A stretch of 64,000 nt of DNA, taken from assembly GCF_026651855.1 (NCBI RefSeq), contig NZ_CP093280.1, forward strand, positions 2,706,001-2,770,000, written 5' to 3'. A program made the translations under genes and the position numbers. Positions 16,484 through 25,948 of this stretch are shown piece after piece (the stretch's first letter is position 1; the number at the start of each line of letters is the position of its first letter). The stretch is from Pseudomonas silvicola (lineage in GTDB: Bacteria; Pseudomonadota; Gammaproteobacteria; Pseudomonadales; Pseudomonadaceae). Below the pieces are notes generated by a model. The model was not told the origin of the DNA. It searched no databases and saw nothing but the letters and a program-made list of their open reading frames with translations.

Positions 16484-18601
16484 TCAGTTTTTCTCGGTGA
16501 CGATTTTGGGATCTTCCCACAGTACCGATCTTCCGGGTTCTGCACTTTCCAGGGTGACGGTCACCTGACCACTACCGGCGGGAAGCGGAATAAATACCGT
16601 TCCGTCCGCGGTTGTTACTTGCTGCTTGATCGTGTTGCCGTCCAGGGTGGCAGTGACGATACCCGAGGTCCCGGCGCCTGGCTCTGGATAGATTTTCGCC
16701 TCTACGTACTGAGCGCTTTCACGCTCAAGCTTGAAGACGCCTTGCCCACTGTTTGTCGCAATGACGAGGACAGTGTGGCCGTCGGCGTAGGTGCGGGTAC
16801 CCGCCGTGACATGGGCGTGGTCAGTGTTCAGCGTGTACACGTTGTCGAACAACCGCTTGATGGTAGTGGGAGCGTTTTTCAACTCCAGCACTTCCAGGTG
16901 GCTATAACCCTCGATGATCGTGATGGGGGTGTAGTTCGACATTACGTAGTCGGACAAGTCATGGAGAATTGGAGACAGGAACGACACTTGGTCCAGATCG
17001 CGGAAAACCAGCTTGGGGCGGGACGCCTTCAGATCGGCGATGGCGCCGCGCACATCATCGGGTGTGGTCTGGGGGGCGAACTCGACGAAACGTGTCCCGT
17101 GTTTCGGTACCAGCGCGTAATACTCAGTCCTGATCGGGTAACTGAAGATATTGTCGGCCTTCTCGCGGCGGATGATTGCCTGGACTTCGTCGACTTCCTT
17201 TTTCCGCTCCAAAGGCACTTGGGTGCCAAGGACCACGCTCGACGGGGTCGCCTTGAATGTTCCGATGGTGCCCCTGACATTATCGACGGAGTAGGGCAGT
17301 GTCAGCACCACCACCGCCGCTGTGCCGAGCGCTGTCGCGAACAGGCCTGTCAAGGGGGGCGGCGACCCGCCGGGAGCCGTGAAGACTGCCAGCACTCGGT
17401 CGGAATAGCTGTAGGCGATCAGCAGGAAAGGGATTGCCAGCAATGCACTGGATTTACCGTTGATGCCAACCAGGAAGATCAGCCCGAGCAGCAGGGCGCT
17501 GACAATGCCTTGCACCAGCGCCTTGGTGGACAGGGGCTGTCCCTTGGTGAGAAGCAGGCCGAGGGTAATCGGAATGAGGACAAACAGCTCTGATATTGAA
17601 AACAGCAAATGGAGAAAGTCAGAGCGGCCCAGCATCGAGATCATTCTGAGGCCAATATAGCTGAACACTACGATGGCGACGGGGTTGGCGAGCTGCTTCT
17701 TGATCGCGAACACGAAGGCGCAGGCGATGTAGACCCAGATCCAGGCATAAAATATCAGGGTGTCAGCGTGCAAGTCCGGGAATGGGCTGTCCATTCCCTT
17801 GGGCTGAATGAAGAACGCATAATACAAGGTGTTGTAAAAGAACTCTTGCAGGCTTACGCCTTCGGCGTAGAAGTAGAAGAGTACCGGCAGCAGTGTTGCG
17901 GCGATGCCGACGGCCAGCGCTGCGATGCGTTCCAGGTACAGCTTGACGGTTTTTTCACGATGGAACGAAATCTCCGCCGCGCCAATGGAGATGATCAGAA
18001 ACAGCGAGACTTCCTGGCCGAACCAGAATGACAGACCGAGCAGTGCCCCGGTCACGACCAGGTACGTAGGGCTTTTCCGGGGAGCCAGCAGGTAATACAC
18101 ATAGGTAGCCAGTGCCAGTGCCGGGATCGCGGTCCTTAATTGATAAATGGCAGGCAGGGCCAGGAACAATGCACCGATGCAGAAGGCCAGCGGCAGTGAG
18201 CTGCGCTTCCAGAATGCTTTCGAGACGGCAAGTGCCATGACGAACGAGGCGATGACCTGGCCAATATGGGCTTCGGAGAGCAGCGCCATGCTGGTGGAAA
18301 GTTGGGTTTCCCCAAAGAGGTGTTGCACCAGTGCGTAGTAATAGTAAGGGCCGGGGGTTCTGAAGTGAATGAAATCCCTGGTGAACACCTCACCCTGGTT
18401 GATCCAGTGCCCAAAGGCGTGGAACAGGGCATGGTCTCCATTGCCAAATGAAAAAGGTGCCTTGTGCATCACAATGAGGGCGCCGATCAGCACCAGAACA
18501 CCTAGTGCGACCAGCGTTTTCAGTGTGTCTGAAAAGGCGTATCCCGAGTTTTCCTTTATTAACTCGTGCGGATGCCCGGCATCCGCGTTTTCACGATTCA
18601 T
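16484..18601 (-). CDS. Large GT-C-type membrane glycosyltransferase (GtrC-like role)
   Basis: A 705-residue protein. About 11 membrane segments cover residues 25-455, then a periplasmic beta-rich domain runs to the C-terminus. The first long periplasmic loop carries FGNGDHALFHAF and FRTPGPYYYYAL, consistent with the acidic catalytic site of GT-C enzymes. Such enzymes take sugar from an undecaprenyl phosphate carrier. Between gtrA and gtrB it holds the position of the serotype-specific transferase. ATG 18601 is used; a TTG lies one codon earlier. I do not recognise a named orthologue. Confidence 0.75.
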   Translation of the reverse strand: MNRENADAGHPHELIKENSGYAFSDTLKTLVALGVLVLIGALIVMHKAPFSFGNGDHALFHAFGHWINQGEVFTRDFIHFRTPGPYYYYALVQHLFGETQLSTSMALLSEAHIGQVIASFVMALAVSKAFWKRSSLPLAFCIGALFLALPAIYQLRTAIPALALATYVYYLLAPRKSPTYLVVTGALLGLSFWFGQEVSLFLIISIGAAEISFHREKTVKLYLERIAALAVGIAATLLPVLFYFYAEGVSLQEFFYNTLYYAFFIQPKGMDSPFPDLHADTLIFYAWIWVYIACAFVFAIKKQLANPVAIVVFSYIGLRMISMLGRSDFLHLLFSISELFVLIPITLGLLLTKGQPLSTKALVQGIVSALLLGLIFLVGINGKSSALLAIPFLLIAYSYSDRVLAVFTAPGGSPPPLTGLFATALGTAAVVVLTLPYSVDNVRGTIGTFKATPSSVVLGTQVPLERKKEVDEVQAIIRREKADNIFSYPIRTEYYALVPKHGTRFVEFAPQTTPDDVRGAIADLKASRPKLVFRDLDQVSFLSPILHDLSDYVMSNYTPITIIEGYSHLEVLELKNAPTTIKRLFDNVYTLNTDHAHVTAGTRTYADGHTVLVIATNSGQGVFKLERESAQYVEAKIYPEPGAGTSGIVTATLDGNTIKQQVTTADGTVFIPLPAGSGQVTVTLESAEPGRSVLWEDPKIVTEKN

Positions 18602-18632
18602 CAATGTACATGCCCTGGTGTTGGTTCTGGTT

Positions 18633-19595
18633 TTAGTGTTCTTTTGTGGAGTAGGTGTTGCGGATCAGGTAGATCGGTCGCTTTTTCGACTCTATGTACG
18701 TACGGCCCACGTATTCGCCCAGCATGCCGATGCTCATCAATTGCAGGCTGCCTACAAAGAGAACGGCCACCAGAATGGAGGCGTAGCCCGGCAGGTCGAC
18801 GCCGTGGATCAGGGTTCGCAGAACGATATAGGCGGCGTAGATCAGCGAAAGCGTCGCGCCGATACCGCCTATGTAGGTCCACAGCTTCAACGGTGCGGAG
18901 CTGAAGCTGGTGATGCCTTCGAGCGCAAAGTTCCACAGCTTCCAGCCGGAAAACTTCGAGTCACCTGCGGTTCGGGCGTTTCGTACGTAATCCAGGGTAG
19001 TGGTTTTGTACCCGACCCACGCGAAGATGCCTTTCATGAATCGCTGCTGTTCGGGCAGCAGCTTGACCGCCTCCACCACCTGCCTGTCCATCAGCCGGAA
19101 GTCACCGACGTTTTCTGGAATCTTGACGTGGGACAGCTGGTTGTGGAACTTGTAGAAGAGTTCAGCTGTCTTTCGCTTCAAGTAAGAGTCGGAGGAGCGG
19201 TCGACACGCCTTGCCAACACTACTTCGTAGCCTTTTACCCATTCGGCCAGCATCGGGCCGATCAGCTCGGGTGGATCCTGCAGGTCGGCATCGATGGGGA
19301 TCACGGCGTCCCCGCGCGCGTGGTCGATGCCTGCGGTCAAGGCCGCTTCCTTGCCATAGTTGCGAGAAAGTTCCAGTACCTTGTATCGGCTGTCTACAGC
19401 AGCGATGCTGACCAGATGCTCCAGTGTGTTATCGCGGCTGCCGTCGTCGATGCACACTATCTCGAATTCAAAGTCAGACAGTTTTTCCAGAACACTGCTT
19501 ATTGAAGTGTGGAAGGTTTTAACGTTTTCCCCTTCATTGAAGAATGGAACGACAATCGAAACCAGCTTTCTTGCGTGCATGTTTTGCGTAGGCAT
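18633..19595 (-). CDS. GtrB-like undecaprenyl-phosphate sugar transferase
   Basis: A 320-residue DPM1/GtrB type GT2. It opens with VSIVVPFFNEGENV, followed by CIDDGSRDNT and PIDADLQDPPELI (DXD region), and ends with two membrane helices (about residues 235-255 and 270-290). These enzymes load glucose or a similar sugar on undecaprenyl phosphate in the cytoplasm. It is the first gene of the minus-strand gtr-like trio, diverging from wbpM with a 284-bp gap that must hold both promoters. A second in-frame ATG (19580) is possible. Confidence 0.9.
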   Translation of the reverse strand: MPTQNMHARKLVSIVVPFFNEGENVKTFHTSISSVLEKLSDFEFEIVCIDDGSRDNTLEHLVSIAAVDSRYKVLELSRNYGKEAALTAGIDHARGDAVIPIDADLQDPPELIGPMLAEWVKGYEVVLARRVDRSSDSYLKRKTAELFYKFHNQLSHVKIPENVGDFRLMDRQVVEAVKLLPEQQRFMKGIFAWVGYKTTTLDYVRNARTAGDSKFSGWKLWNFALEGITSFSSAPLKLWTYIGGIGATLSLIYAAYIVLRTLIHGVDLPGYASILVAVLFVGSLQLMSIGMLGEYVGRTYIESKKRPIYLIRNTYSTKEH

Positions 19596-19879
19596 TGGTA
19601 GAGTTCTTCAGGGCAGCGGACGCGGTGGCCCCGAGTGTAGCATTCTGACATCTGATTTCGTACAGCCCAAAGCGACTTCTCCTACACGCGGGATACAATC
19701 GGTCAGCTGGCTTCGGGGCCATGCAATGCCTCTGCGCCCGGTGTCTCGGGGGCGAGGGGGGTGTCTTGCACATTTTCGTAAGCCAGGGTGGATAAAACGC
19801 TACCCCCGCATTTGGATATTTCTGCATAATCAAGGCTTCAACGCTGGATCTTGGAGTACCGGGCCATTGGGTCAATTTT

Positions 19880-21883
19880 ATGGATAAGCTAAGGACGTTC
19901 CTGTTGGCGTTGCCCAGGCGGCATAAGCGCTTGATACAGGTGGGGGCCGATGTCGGCCTGGTGTGGGGTTCCCTGTGGTTGGCCTTCATGGTTCGCCTGG
20001 GAATCGAGGATATGTACAACCCCATCAAAGTCCACTTCTGGCTGTTTATCTGTGCGCCCCTCATTGCCATTCCACTGTTCATACGGTTTGGCATGTACCG
20101 GGCGGTGATGCGGTACTTCGGGAACGATGCGCTGGTGGCGATCGTCAAGGCCGTCAGTCTGTCGTCGCTTATTCTTGCGGTCGTGGTCTACTGGTACAGT
20201 AATCATAATGCCGTGGTGCCCAGGTCCATCATCTTCAACTACTGGTGGTTGAGCCTCGTCATCATTGGTGGCTTGCGTTTGGCCATGCGGCAGTATTTCA
20301 TGGGCGATTGGTTTACCTCCGTCAACTATGTTCCTTTTCGCAATAACAACAGCCGCGACGAAGGGCTGACCAAAGTCGCGATCTACGGAGCCGGTGTCGC
20401 CGGTAACCAACTGGTGGCTGCGTTGCGAATGGGGCGCTCGATGCGCCCCGTGGCGTTCATCGACGATGATGCTGATATTGCCGATCGTGTTATTTCCGGC
20501 CTCCAGGTGTTCAAACCCAAACATATCCAGCAGATGATCGATGTCACCGGTGCCCAGGAGTTGCTGCTTGCGCTGCCCTCCACGACACGCGCCCGCCGCC
20601 GGGAGATTCTCAGCTTTCTGGAAAGTTTTCCGTTGCACGTGCGCAGTGTGCCCAACTTCACCGACCTGGCAAGTGGCAGGGTCAAGGTCGATGATATCCA
20701 GGAGGTCGATATCGCCGATCTTCTGGGGCGTGACGCCGTTCCGGCTCAAGCCGACCTGCTGGCGCACTGCATCAGCCATCAGGCGGTGATGGTCACGGGC
20801 GCCGGCGGGTCGATCGGCTCCGAACTATGCCGCCAGATCATTTCGCTCAGGCCCACTGTGCTGGTCTTGTTCGAGCACAGCGAGTTCAACCTCTACAGCA
20901 TCGTCACTGAACTGGAACAGCGGCTGGAACGCGAGTCGCTTAGCGTCAAGCTGCTACCCATACTGGGCTCGGTACGCCACCCCCACAAACTGCTGGACGT
21001 GATGAAGACCTGGGGCATCAGTACGGTCTACCACGCCGCGGCCTACAAGCACGTGCCCATGGTGGAGCACAACATTGCCGAAGGGGTGCTCAACAATGTC
21101 ATTGGTACGCTGAATACAGCCCAGGCGGCATTACAGGCAGGGGTAGCGAATTTCGTTCTGATTTCGACCGACAAGGCGGTGCGCCCCACCAACGTGATGG
21201 GCAGCACCAAGCGTTTGGCGGAGATGACGCTCCAGGCCCTGAGCCGGGAGGTTGCTCCTGTTCTCTATGGCGACCCGAGCAATGTGGCGCGGGTCAACAA
21301 GACGCGTTTCACCATGGTGCGCTTCGGCAACGTGCTGGGGTCTTCGGGATCGGTTATTCCGTTGTTTCACAAGCAGATCAAGTCCGGTGGGCCGCTGACG
21401 GTGACCCACCCCAAGATCACCCGCTACTTCATGACCATCCCCGAAGCGGCGCAACTGGTGATCCAGGCCGGCTCGATGGGGCAAGGCGGGGATGTATTCG
21501 TCCTCGACATGGGGGAGCCAGTGCGTATCGCGGAACTGGCCGAGAAGATGATTCACCTGTCGGGCCTGAGCATCCGTTCGGAAAAAAATCCTCAGGGCGA
21601 TATTGCCATTCAGTTCACTGGCCTGCGGCCGGGAGAAAAGCTTTACGAGGAATTGCTGATCGGGGACAACGTATCGATGACTCGACACCCCATGATCATG
21701 AGCGCAAACGAAGACTTCCTGCATTGGGACCTGCTCAAGGAGCGCTTCGTGGCCCTGCTGGCGGCCGTTGAGGGCGATGATTACGGCACTGTGCGCCAGT
21801 TGCTGCGCGACACTGTCAGTGGCTACACCCCGGAAGGGGAGATCGTCGACTGGATCTACCAGCAGCAACGCTCGGAGTCGTGA
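19880..21883 (+). CDS. wbpM: UDP-GlcNAc 4,6-dehydratase, membrane-bound
   Basis: A 667-residue WbpM/FlaA1 family protein. Four N-terminal membrane helices (to about residue 130), a first Rossmann-like region (IYGAGVAGNQL) and the catalytic SDR domain from about residue 305 (VTGAGGSIGSELC). Met replaces the usual catalytic Tyr in NVMGSTKR, as known for WbpM. It makes the UDP-4-keto-6-deoxy-GlcNAc precursor of QuiNAc/FucNAc. In Pseudomonas it forms the right border of the O-antigen locus. It has its own promoter region and is followed by a small hairpin. Confidence 0.96.
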   Translation: MDKLRTFLLALPRRHKRLIQVGADVGLVWGSLWLAFMVRLGIEDMYNPIKVHFWLFICAPLIAIPLFIRFGMYRAVMRYFGNDALVAIVKAVSLSSLILAVVVYWYSNHNAVVPRSIIFNYWWLSLVIIGGLRLAMRQYFMGDWFTSVNYVPFRNNNSRDEGLTKVAIYGAGVAGNQLVAALRMGRSMRPVAFIDDDADIADRVISGLQVFKPKHIQQMIDVTGAQELLLALPSTTRARRREILSFLESFPLHVRSVPNFTDLASGRVKVDDIQEVDIADLLGRDAVPAQADLLAHCISHQAVMVTGAGGSIGSELCRQIISLRPTVLVLFEHSEFNLYSIVTELEQRLERESLSVKLLPILGSVRHPHKLLDVMKTWGISTVYHAAAYKHVPMVEHNIAEGVLNNVIGTLNTAQAALQAGVANFVLISTDKAVRPTNVMGSTKRLAEMTLQALSREVAPVLYGDPSNVARVNKTRFTMVRFGNVLGSSGSVIPLFHKQIKSGGPLTVTHPKITRYFMTIPEAAQLVIQAGSMGQGGDVFVLDMGEPVRIAELAEKMIHLSGLSIRSEKNPQGDIAIQFTGLRPGEKLYEELLIGDNVSMTRHPMIMSANEDFLHWDLLKERFVALLAAVEGDDYGTVRQLLRDTVSGYTPEGEIVDWIYQQQRSES

Positions 21884-21941
21884 TACACATCTGCTCACTC
21901 AACCCCATTGGACAATGTTCCCCCGGCAGCTAGGTTGAAGA

Positions 21942-21961
21942 GGCGGCTCAGGAAAGCCGCC
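21942..21961 (+). terminator. Hairpin between wbpM and comEA-like gene
   Basis: GGCGGCT and AGCCGCC form a 7-bp stem with a 6-nt loop. No T run follows, so it may be an attenuator or a weak terminator. Confidence 0.45.
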
Positions 21962-21992
21962 CTTGAACCCTTTGATGTCATGGAGCTTCCCA

Positions 21993-22310
21993 ATGCGTAT
22001 ACCGTCTCTCGCGTCCCTGCTGTTCGTCATCCTCGCCAGTGCCTCCATCGCCGCCAACGCGGCCCCGCCAGCCACCGCTCAGCCCGCCGCGCCTGTGGTG
22101 ATGGTGCAGGGTGACAAGGTCAACCTGAACAAGGCCGACGCCGAAACCCTGCAGCGCGAACTCGCCGGCATCGGCCTGGCCAAGGCCCAGGCCATCGTTG
22201 CCCACCGCGAAGCCAACGGCCCATTCAACTCGGTCGATGAATTGCTGGAGGTGAAGGGGATCGGCAAGTCACTGCTGGACAAGAACCACGAGCGCCTGTC
22301 GCTGGAGTAA
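21993..22310 (+). CDS. ComEA-like helix-hairpin-helix protein
   Basis: A 105-residue protein with a signal peptide (about residues 1-24) and a C-terminal double HhH DNA-binding motif: VNLNKADAETLQRELAGIG and FNSVDELLEVKGIG. ComEA proteins bind incoming DNA in the periplasm during transformation; short single-domain versions next to wbpM are common in pseudomonads and their role is less clear. ATG 21993 gives the proper signal peptide and has TGGAGC upstream. Confidence 0.88.
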   Translation: MRIPSLASLLFVILASASIAANAAPPATAQPAAPVVMVQGDKVNLNKADAETLQRELAGIGLAKAQAIVAHREANGPFNSVDELLEVKGIGKSLLDKNHERLSLE

Positions 22311-22439
22311 GCAAGCGGGTCAGGGGCCGACTTCATGAGTCGGCCTTTTCAATCGATCACCTCAATGCTGCCATCTCGACGCTACCGCACCACCGCGAAT
22401 GGCAGTACGGCTGCATCAAGCATCCCGTTCCTCTACTCC

Positions 22440-23603
22440 TTATCCCTGTCGGTTCGCCGCCCCAACCACGGCAGCCGTGGTGTGCCCGTGCATCTCGATG
22501 CAGTCCCGATAGGCAAGCGCGTAGGCGGCGGTCATCTTCTCCACTGAAAAGTGCGTAAGGGCGCGGGCGCGGGCATTGCGGCCGAAGGTCGCGCACAGTT
22601 GCTGGTCATCCCAGAGCGTTCGCATGGCCTCCACGAGGGCTTGGGGGTCCGCAGGGCGTACCACCAAGCCTGTTTCGCCGTGCAGGTTGATGTAGCTGGT
22701 GCCCGTGCCTATTTCGCACGAGATCAACGGTTTGCCCGCCATGGCGGCTTCCAGCAAGGAAATGCCGAAAGCCTCGGACCGCAGGTGTGACGGAAAAACC
22801 AGGGCGGTACAAGCGCGCAGCAGTTCAGCTTTGTGTGCTTCGCTGATGCGGCCTGCAAACACCACGTTGCTCAGGTTCAGACGAGCCGCCTGTTTGCGCA
22901 GCGCCGCCTGGCAAGGGCCATCGCCTGCGATGACGATGGGGTAGGGGGCTCTCGCGGCGGCTTCCAGCAGGTAGTTCAAGCCCTTGTAGTAACGCAGCAC
23001 GCCCACGAAGAGGAAGAACCGGTTGCCCAGGCTGTCGGTCAAGAGGGCGCCGTGCTGCGGCGGCGCACTGGGCAGTGTCGCTTCGCTGAGCCCGAAGGGG
23101 ATCACGCGCACCTTGCCCTTCAGGTTTTGCAGCACCGGGCTGCTGGCGACATAGTTGGGTGATGAGGCCACGATCACGTTGGTCTGGGCGAAAAAACGCT
23201 TCATCAACGGGCGGTACAGGCGCTCCAGCAGGCTTTGCCTGACGATGTCCGAGTGGTAGGTGATCAGCATCGGCTTGTTCACCCGTGTGGCGAAATGCAC
23301 CACGTCCATGTAGGGCCAGGGGAAATGGTAGTGGATCACATCCACGTCGGCGGCCAGCTGTCTGAACAGGCGCAAGGCCGAGACAGAAAGGCCGGTGGAG
23401 GCGATGTCCAGGTCTTTTCTGGCGCGGTGGCTGCGGTGATGGCCCATGGTTTCGTTCAGCGCGTCACCGCGCTTGCTCAGGTACAGCACTTGCGACTCTA
23501 TACCGTGCGCCCGGCCGCCTTCGGCCAGCTGGAAAATCACCTGTTCGGCGCCGCCGAGGCTGTCGGGGTAGTAGGTTTTGTAGAAGTGCAGGACCTTGAT
23601 CAT
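22440..23603 (-). CDS. Glycosyltransferase family 4
   Basis: A 387-residue GT-B enzyme. MIKVLHFYKTYYPDSLGGAEQV is the N-terminal acceptor domain start; FVGVLRYYKGLNYLLEA and the E-x7-E region around RSEAFGISLLEAAMAGKPLIS bind the nucleotide sugar. It works at the cytoplasmic face on a surface polysaccharide or LPS core; the substrate is unknown. ATG 23603 fits the family start. It lies outside the wbpM border and on the other strand, so it is a separate unit. Confidence 0.88.
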   Translation of the reverse strand: MIKVLHFYKTYYPDSLGGAEQVIFQLAEGGRAHGIESQVLYLSKRGDALNETMGHHRSHRARKDLDIASTGLSVSALRLFRQLAADVDVIHYHFPWPYMDVVHFATRVNKPMLITYHSDIVRQSLLERLYRPLMKRFFAQTNVIVASSPNYVASSPVLQNLKGKVRVIPFGLSEATLPSAPPQHGALLTDSLGNRFFLFVGVLRYYKGLNYLLEAAARAPYPIVIAGDGPCQAALRKQAARLNLSNVVFAGRISEAHKAELLRACTALVFPSHLRSEAFGISLLEAAMAGKPLISCEIGTGTSYINLHGETGLVVRPADPQALVEAMRTLWDDQQLCATFGRNARARALTHFSVEKMTAAYALAYRDCIEMHGHTTAAVVGAANRQG

Positions 23604-23828
23604 CGAATGTCCATATAACCCTGTGTCGCTCTGCGCAGGCAGCGGGCACCGGCCAGTGGCGCCGCGTGTACTGTAATGGTTGTTGAAGCGCTTCGCCGCA
23701 TAATTTGCCATCACGGCGCCATGAGCGAAGCAGGGTCCATTGAATTCTTTTGATGATGGTCTTAATATAACGACATTGGATTATGGTTGTAATCTTAATC
23801 TTTTCCTTCCCTCACACGCAGATTCCCT

Positions 23829-25100
23829 ATGAATAACCGAAGAATTGTCATCACCGGCATGGGCCTGGTTTCCCCCCTTGGTACCGGCGTGGAAGCTGTG
23901 TGGCGCCGCCTGCTGGACGGTCAGTCCGGCCTGCGCCAGCTGCCGGAGGCCGTGATCGCCGATTTGCCCGCGCGCATCGGCGGCAGGGTGCTTACGCTGG
24001 CTGAAGACCCGGAGGCGGGCTTCGATCCGGATACCGCCGCGCCACCCAAGGAACAGAAGAAGATGGACCGCTTCATCCTGTTCGCCCTGGGCGCTGCCCG
24101 TGAAGCCTTGGCCCAGGCCGGGTGGGCACCGACGGAGGAAGCGGAGCGTGAGCGCACCGCCACCGTGATTGGTTCCGGCATCGGCGGCTTTGGCACCATC
24201 GTCGATGCGGTGCGTACTACCGACAGCCGGGGCCCGCGCAAATTGTCGCCGTTCACCATTCCCGCGTTCCTGGTGAACCTGGCGGCCGGGCATGTCTCGA
24301 TCCAGCACGGCTTCAAGGGGCCATTGGGCGCACCGGTCACGGCCTGTGCCGCTGGGGTGCAGGCCATTGGTGACGCGGCGCGGCTGATTCGCGCCGGGGA
24401 AGCGGACATCGCGGTATGCGGTGGGGCCGAAGCGGCGATCGACCGGGTGAGCCTGGGCGGTTTTGCCGCCGCGCGCGCCCTGTCCACCGGGTTCAACGAC
24501 ACCCCGAGCCGGGCGTCTCGCCCCTTCGACCGTGACCGGGACGGTTTTGTCATGGGTGAAGGTGCTGGTGTACTGGTGATCGAGGCCCTGGACCACGCCT
24601 TGGCACGGGGCGCCACCCCGTTGGCAGAACTGGTGGGCTATGGCACCAGCGCCGATGCCTATCATCTGACCGCGGGGCCCGAGGACGGCAGCGGCGCTCG
24701 CCGGGCCATGACCCAGGCGTTGGCCCAGGCTGGCGTGGAGCCGGCGCAGGTGCAGCACCTCAATGCCCACGCCACATCGACGCCGGTGGGTGACAAGGGT
24801 GAATTGGCGGCTATCCGCTCATTGTTCGGCACCGGGCAGGGGCCGGCCATCACTTCGACCAAATCGGCCACCGGCCACTTGCTGGGTGCGGCGGGCGGCA
24901 TCGAGGCGATCTTCACCTTGCTGGCCCTGCGCGATCAGATCGCTCCAGCCACCTTGAACCTGGAACACCCGGACGAGCTCGCCGAAGGCCTGGACATCGT
25001 CAGCGGCCCGTCGCGCAAGATGGACATCGAGTACGCCCTGTCCAACGGCTTCGGCTTTGGTGGGGTGAACGCCAGCGTGCTGTTCAAGCGCTGGACGTGA
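23829..25100 (+). CDS. Beta-ketoacyl-ACP synthase II (FabF-like), orphan
   Basis: A 423-residue condensing enzyme with the complete Cys-His-His set: Cys in VTACAAGVQAI, His in LNAHATSTPVGD and His in KSATGHLLGAAGG. It extends acyl-ACP with malonyl-ACP. Because it stands alone, far from a fab cluster, it is probably a paralogue of the housekeeping FabF. An AT-rich promoter-like stretch (23750-23820) precedes it. A convergent TetR regulator ends 6 bp after its stop. Confidence 0.93.
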   Translation: MNNRRIVITGMGLVSPLGTGVEAVWRRLLDGQSGLRQLPEAVIADLPARIGGRVLTLAEDPEAGFDPDTAAPPKEQKKMDRFILFALGAAREALAQAGWAPTEEAERERTATVIGSGIGGFGTIVDAVRTTDSRGPRKLSPFTIPAFLVNLAAGHVSIQHGFKGPLGAPVTACAAGVQAIGDAARLIRAGEADIAVCGGAEAAIDRVSLGGFAAARALSTGFNDTPSRASRPFDRDRDGFVMGEGAGVLVIEALDHALARGATPLAELVGYGTSADAYHLTAGPEDGSGARRAMTQALAQAGVEPAQVQHLNAHATSTPVGDKGELAAIRSLFGTGQGPAITSTKSATGHLLGAAGGIEAIFTLLALRDQIAPATLNLEHPDELAEGLDIVSGPSRKMDIEYALSNGFGFGGVNASVLFKRWT

Positions 25101-25106
25101 AGACGC

Positions 25107-25673
25107 TCAGCAGGCTTCGTCCGCCTGTCGCTTGAGTGCCTGGCGTGCGGTGTCGAGGATGCGCAGCGACAGCTGTGGGTCTTCGACACTGCGCGACAGC
25201 ATCAGCGCACCGACCAGCGTCGACAGCATGACCACGCTTTGCTCATCGGCGTCGGCGGCGTTCAGCGTCGCGGCAATGCGCGCGAGGCGGTCTTGCACCC
25301 CGCGGTCGGTGACCGCGCTGGCCTGGCCCCGTTGCCCCAGTTCCGCTGCCATGGTCGGCAGCGGGCAGCCACGCTCGGGGGCGTCGCGGTGGGCGGGGCT
25401 CAGGTAGGTGTCGATGAAGCTGTGCAGGGGGTTGTGCCTGGCGAAGGCCTTCTCGCACACCTCGGTCAATTCGTCGGTTGCCGCCTGCAGCGCGGTCTCC
25501 ACCAACTCATCCTTGGACTTGAAGTGCGCATAGAAGCCGCCATGGGTCAGGCCCAGTGCTTTCATCAGGGGCTGCAGGCCGGTGGCAGCGATGCCATCAC
25601 GGCGAAAGCGCGCAGCGGCTTCCTTGACGATACGGTCGTGGGTCTGGGCTTTATGGTCTGCGGAGTAACGCAC
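25107..25673 (-). CDS. TetR/AcrR-family transcriptional regulator
   Basis: A 188-residue repressor. The N-terminal HTH (about residues 10-55) includes AAARFRRDGIAATGL and THGGFYAHFKSKDEL; the C-terminal ligand domain has a Cys in ERGCPLP. The start is a GTG with GGAGGG upstream; no in-frame ATG fits. An imperfect palindrome overlaps its promoter region. It is convergent with the KAS II gene, so the target is not shown by context. Confidence 0.92.
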   Translation of the reverse strand: MRYSADHKAQTHDRIVKEAAARFRRDGIAATGLQPLMKALGLTHGGFYAHFKSKDELVETALQAATDELTEVCEKAFARHNPLHSFIDTYLSPAHRDAPERGCPLPTMAAELGQRGQASAVTDRGVQDRLARIAATLNAADADEQSVVMLSTLVGALMLSRSVEDPQLSLRILDTARQALKRQADEAC

Positions 25674-25679
25674 GAGCGA

Positions 25680-25712
25680 TACCCTCCCTCATGGTTCATG
25701 GAATGGTGGGTA
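25680..25712. promoter_or_regulatory. Possible TetR operator
   Basis: TACCC and GGGTA arms flank two CATG boxes directly upstream of the tetR-family start codon, and a TATAAT hexamer sits at the right end. The symmetry is imperfect. Autoregulation is common in this family. Confidence 0.4.
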
Positions 25713-25780
25713 TAATTCTAACAGGTTACGCAGCGACCAGACCCATGTCGCTGTTCACCGCAGGACCGGCGCGCCGTTCA

Positions 25781-25948
25781 TCAGCGGTTTTGCGCATCCC
25801 GGGCATCTGCCTCGGCATTGCGCTGCGCCACTTTGCGCCGCTGTTCATCGGTAAGCTCCACCTTGTCGGCGCTGTCACGCAACATCATCAGGCCGCCGAC
25901 GATCGAGCCGATCGCGACCACCAGAATCAACCAGGCATACCACGGCAT
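25781..25948 (-). CDS. Small DUF2897-type membrane protein
   Basis: A 55-residue frame: MPWYAWLILVVAIGSIVGGL forms one N-terminal membrane helix, and a charged tail (DKVELTDEQRRKVAQRNAEA) follows. This matches the short DUF2897 proteins of pseudomonads as I remember them. GGAGAAG lies upstream of the ATG. Function unknown. Confidence 0.75.
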   Translation of the reverse strand: MPWYAWLILVVAIGSIVGGLMMLRDSADKVELTDEQRRKVAQRNAEADARDAQNR

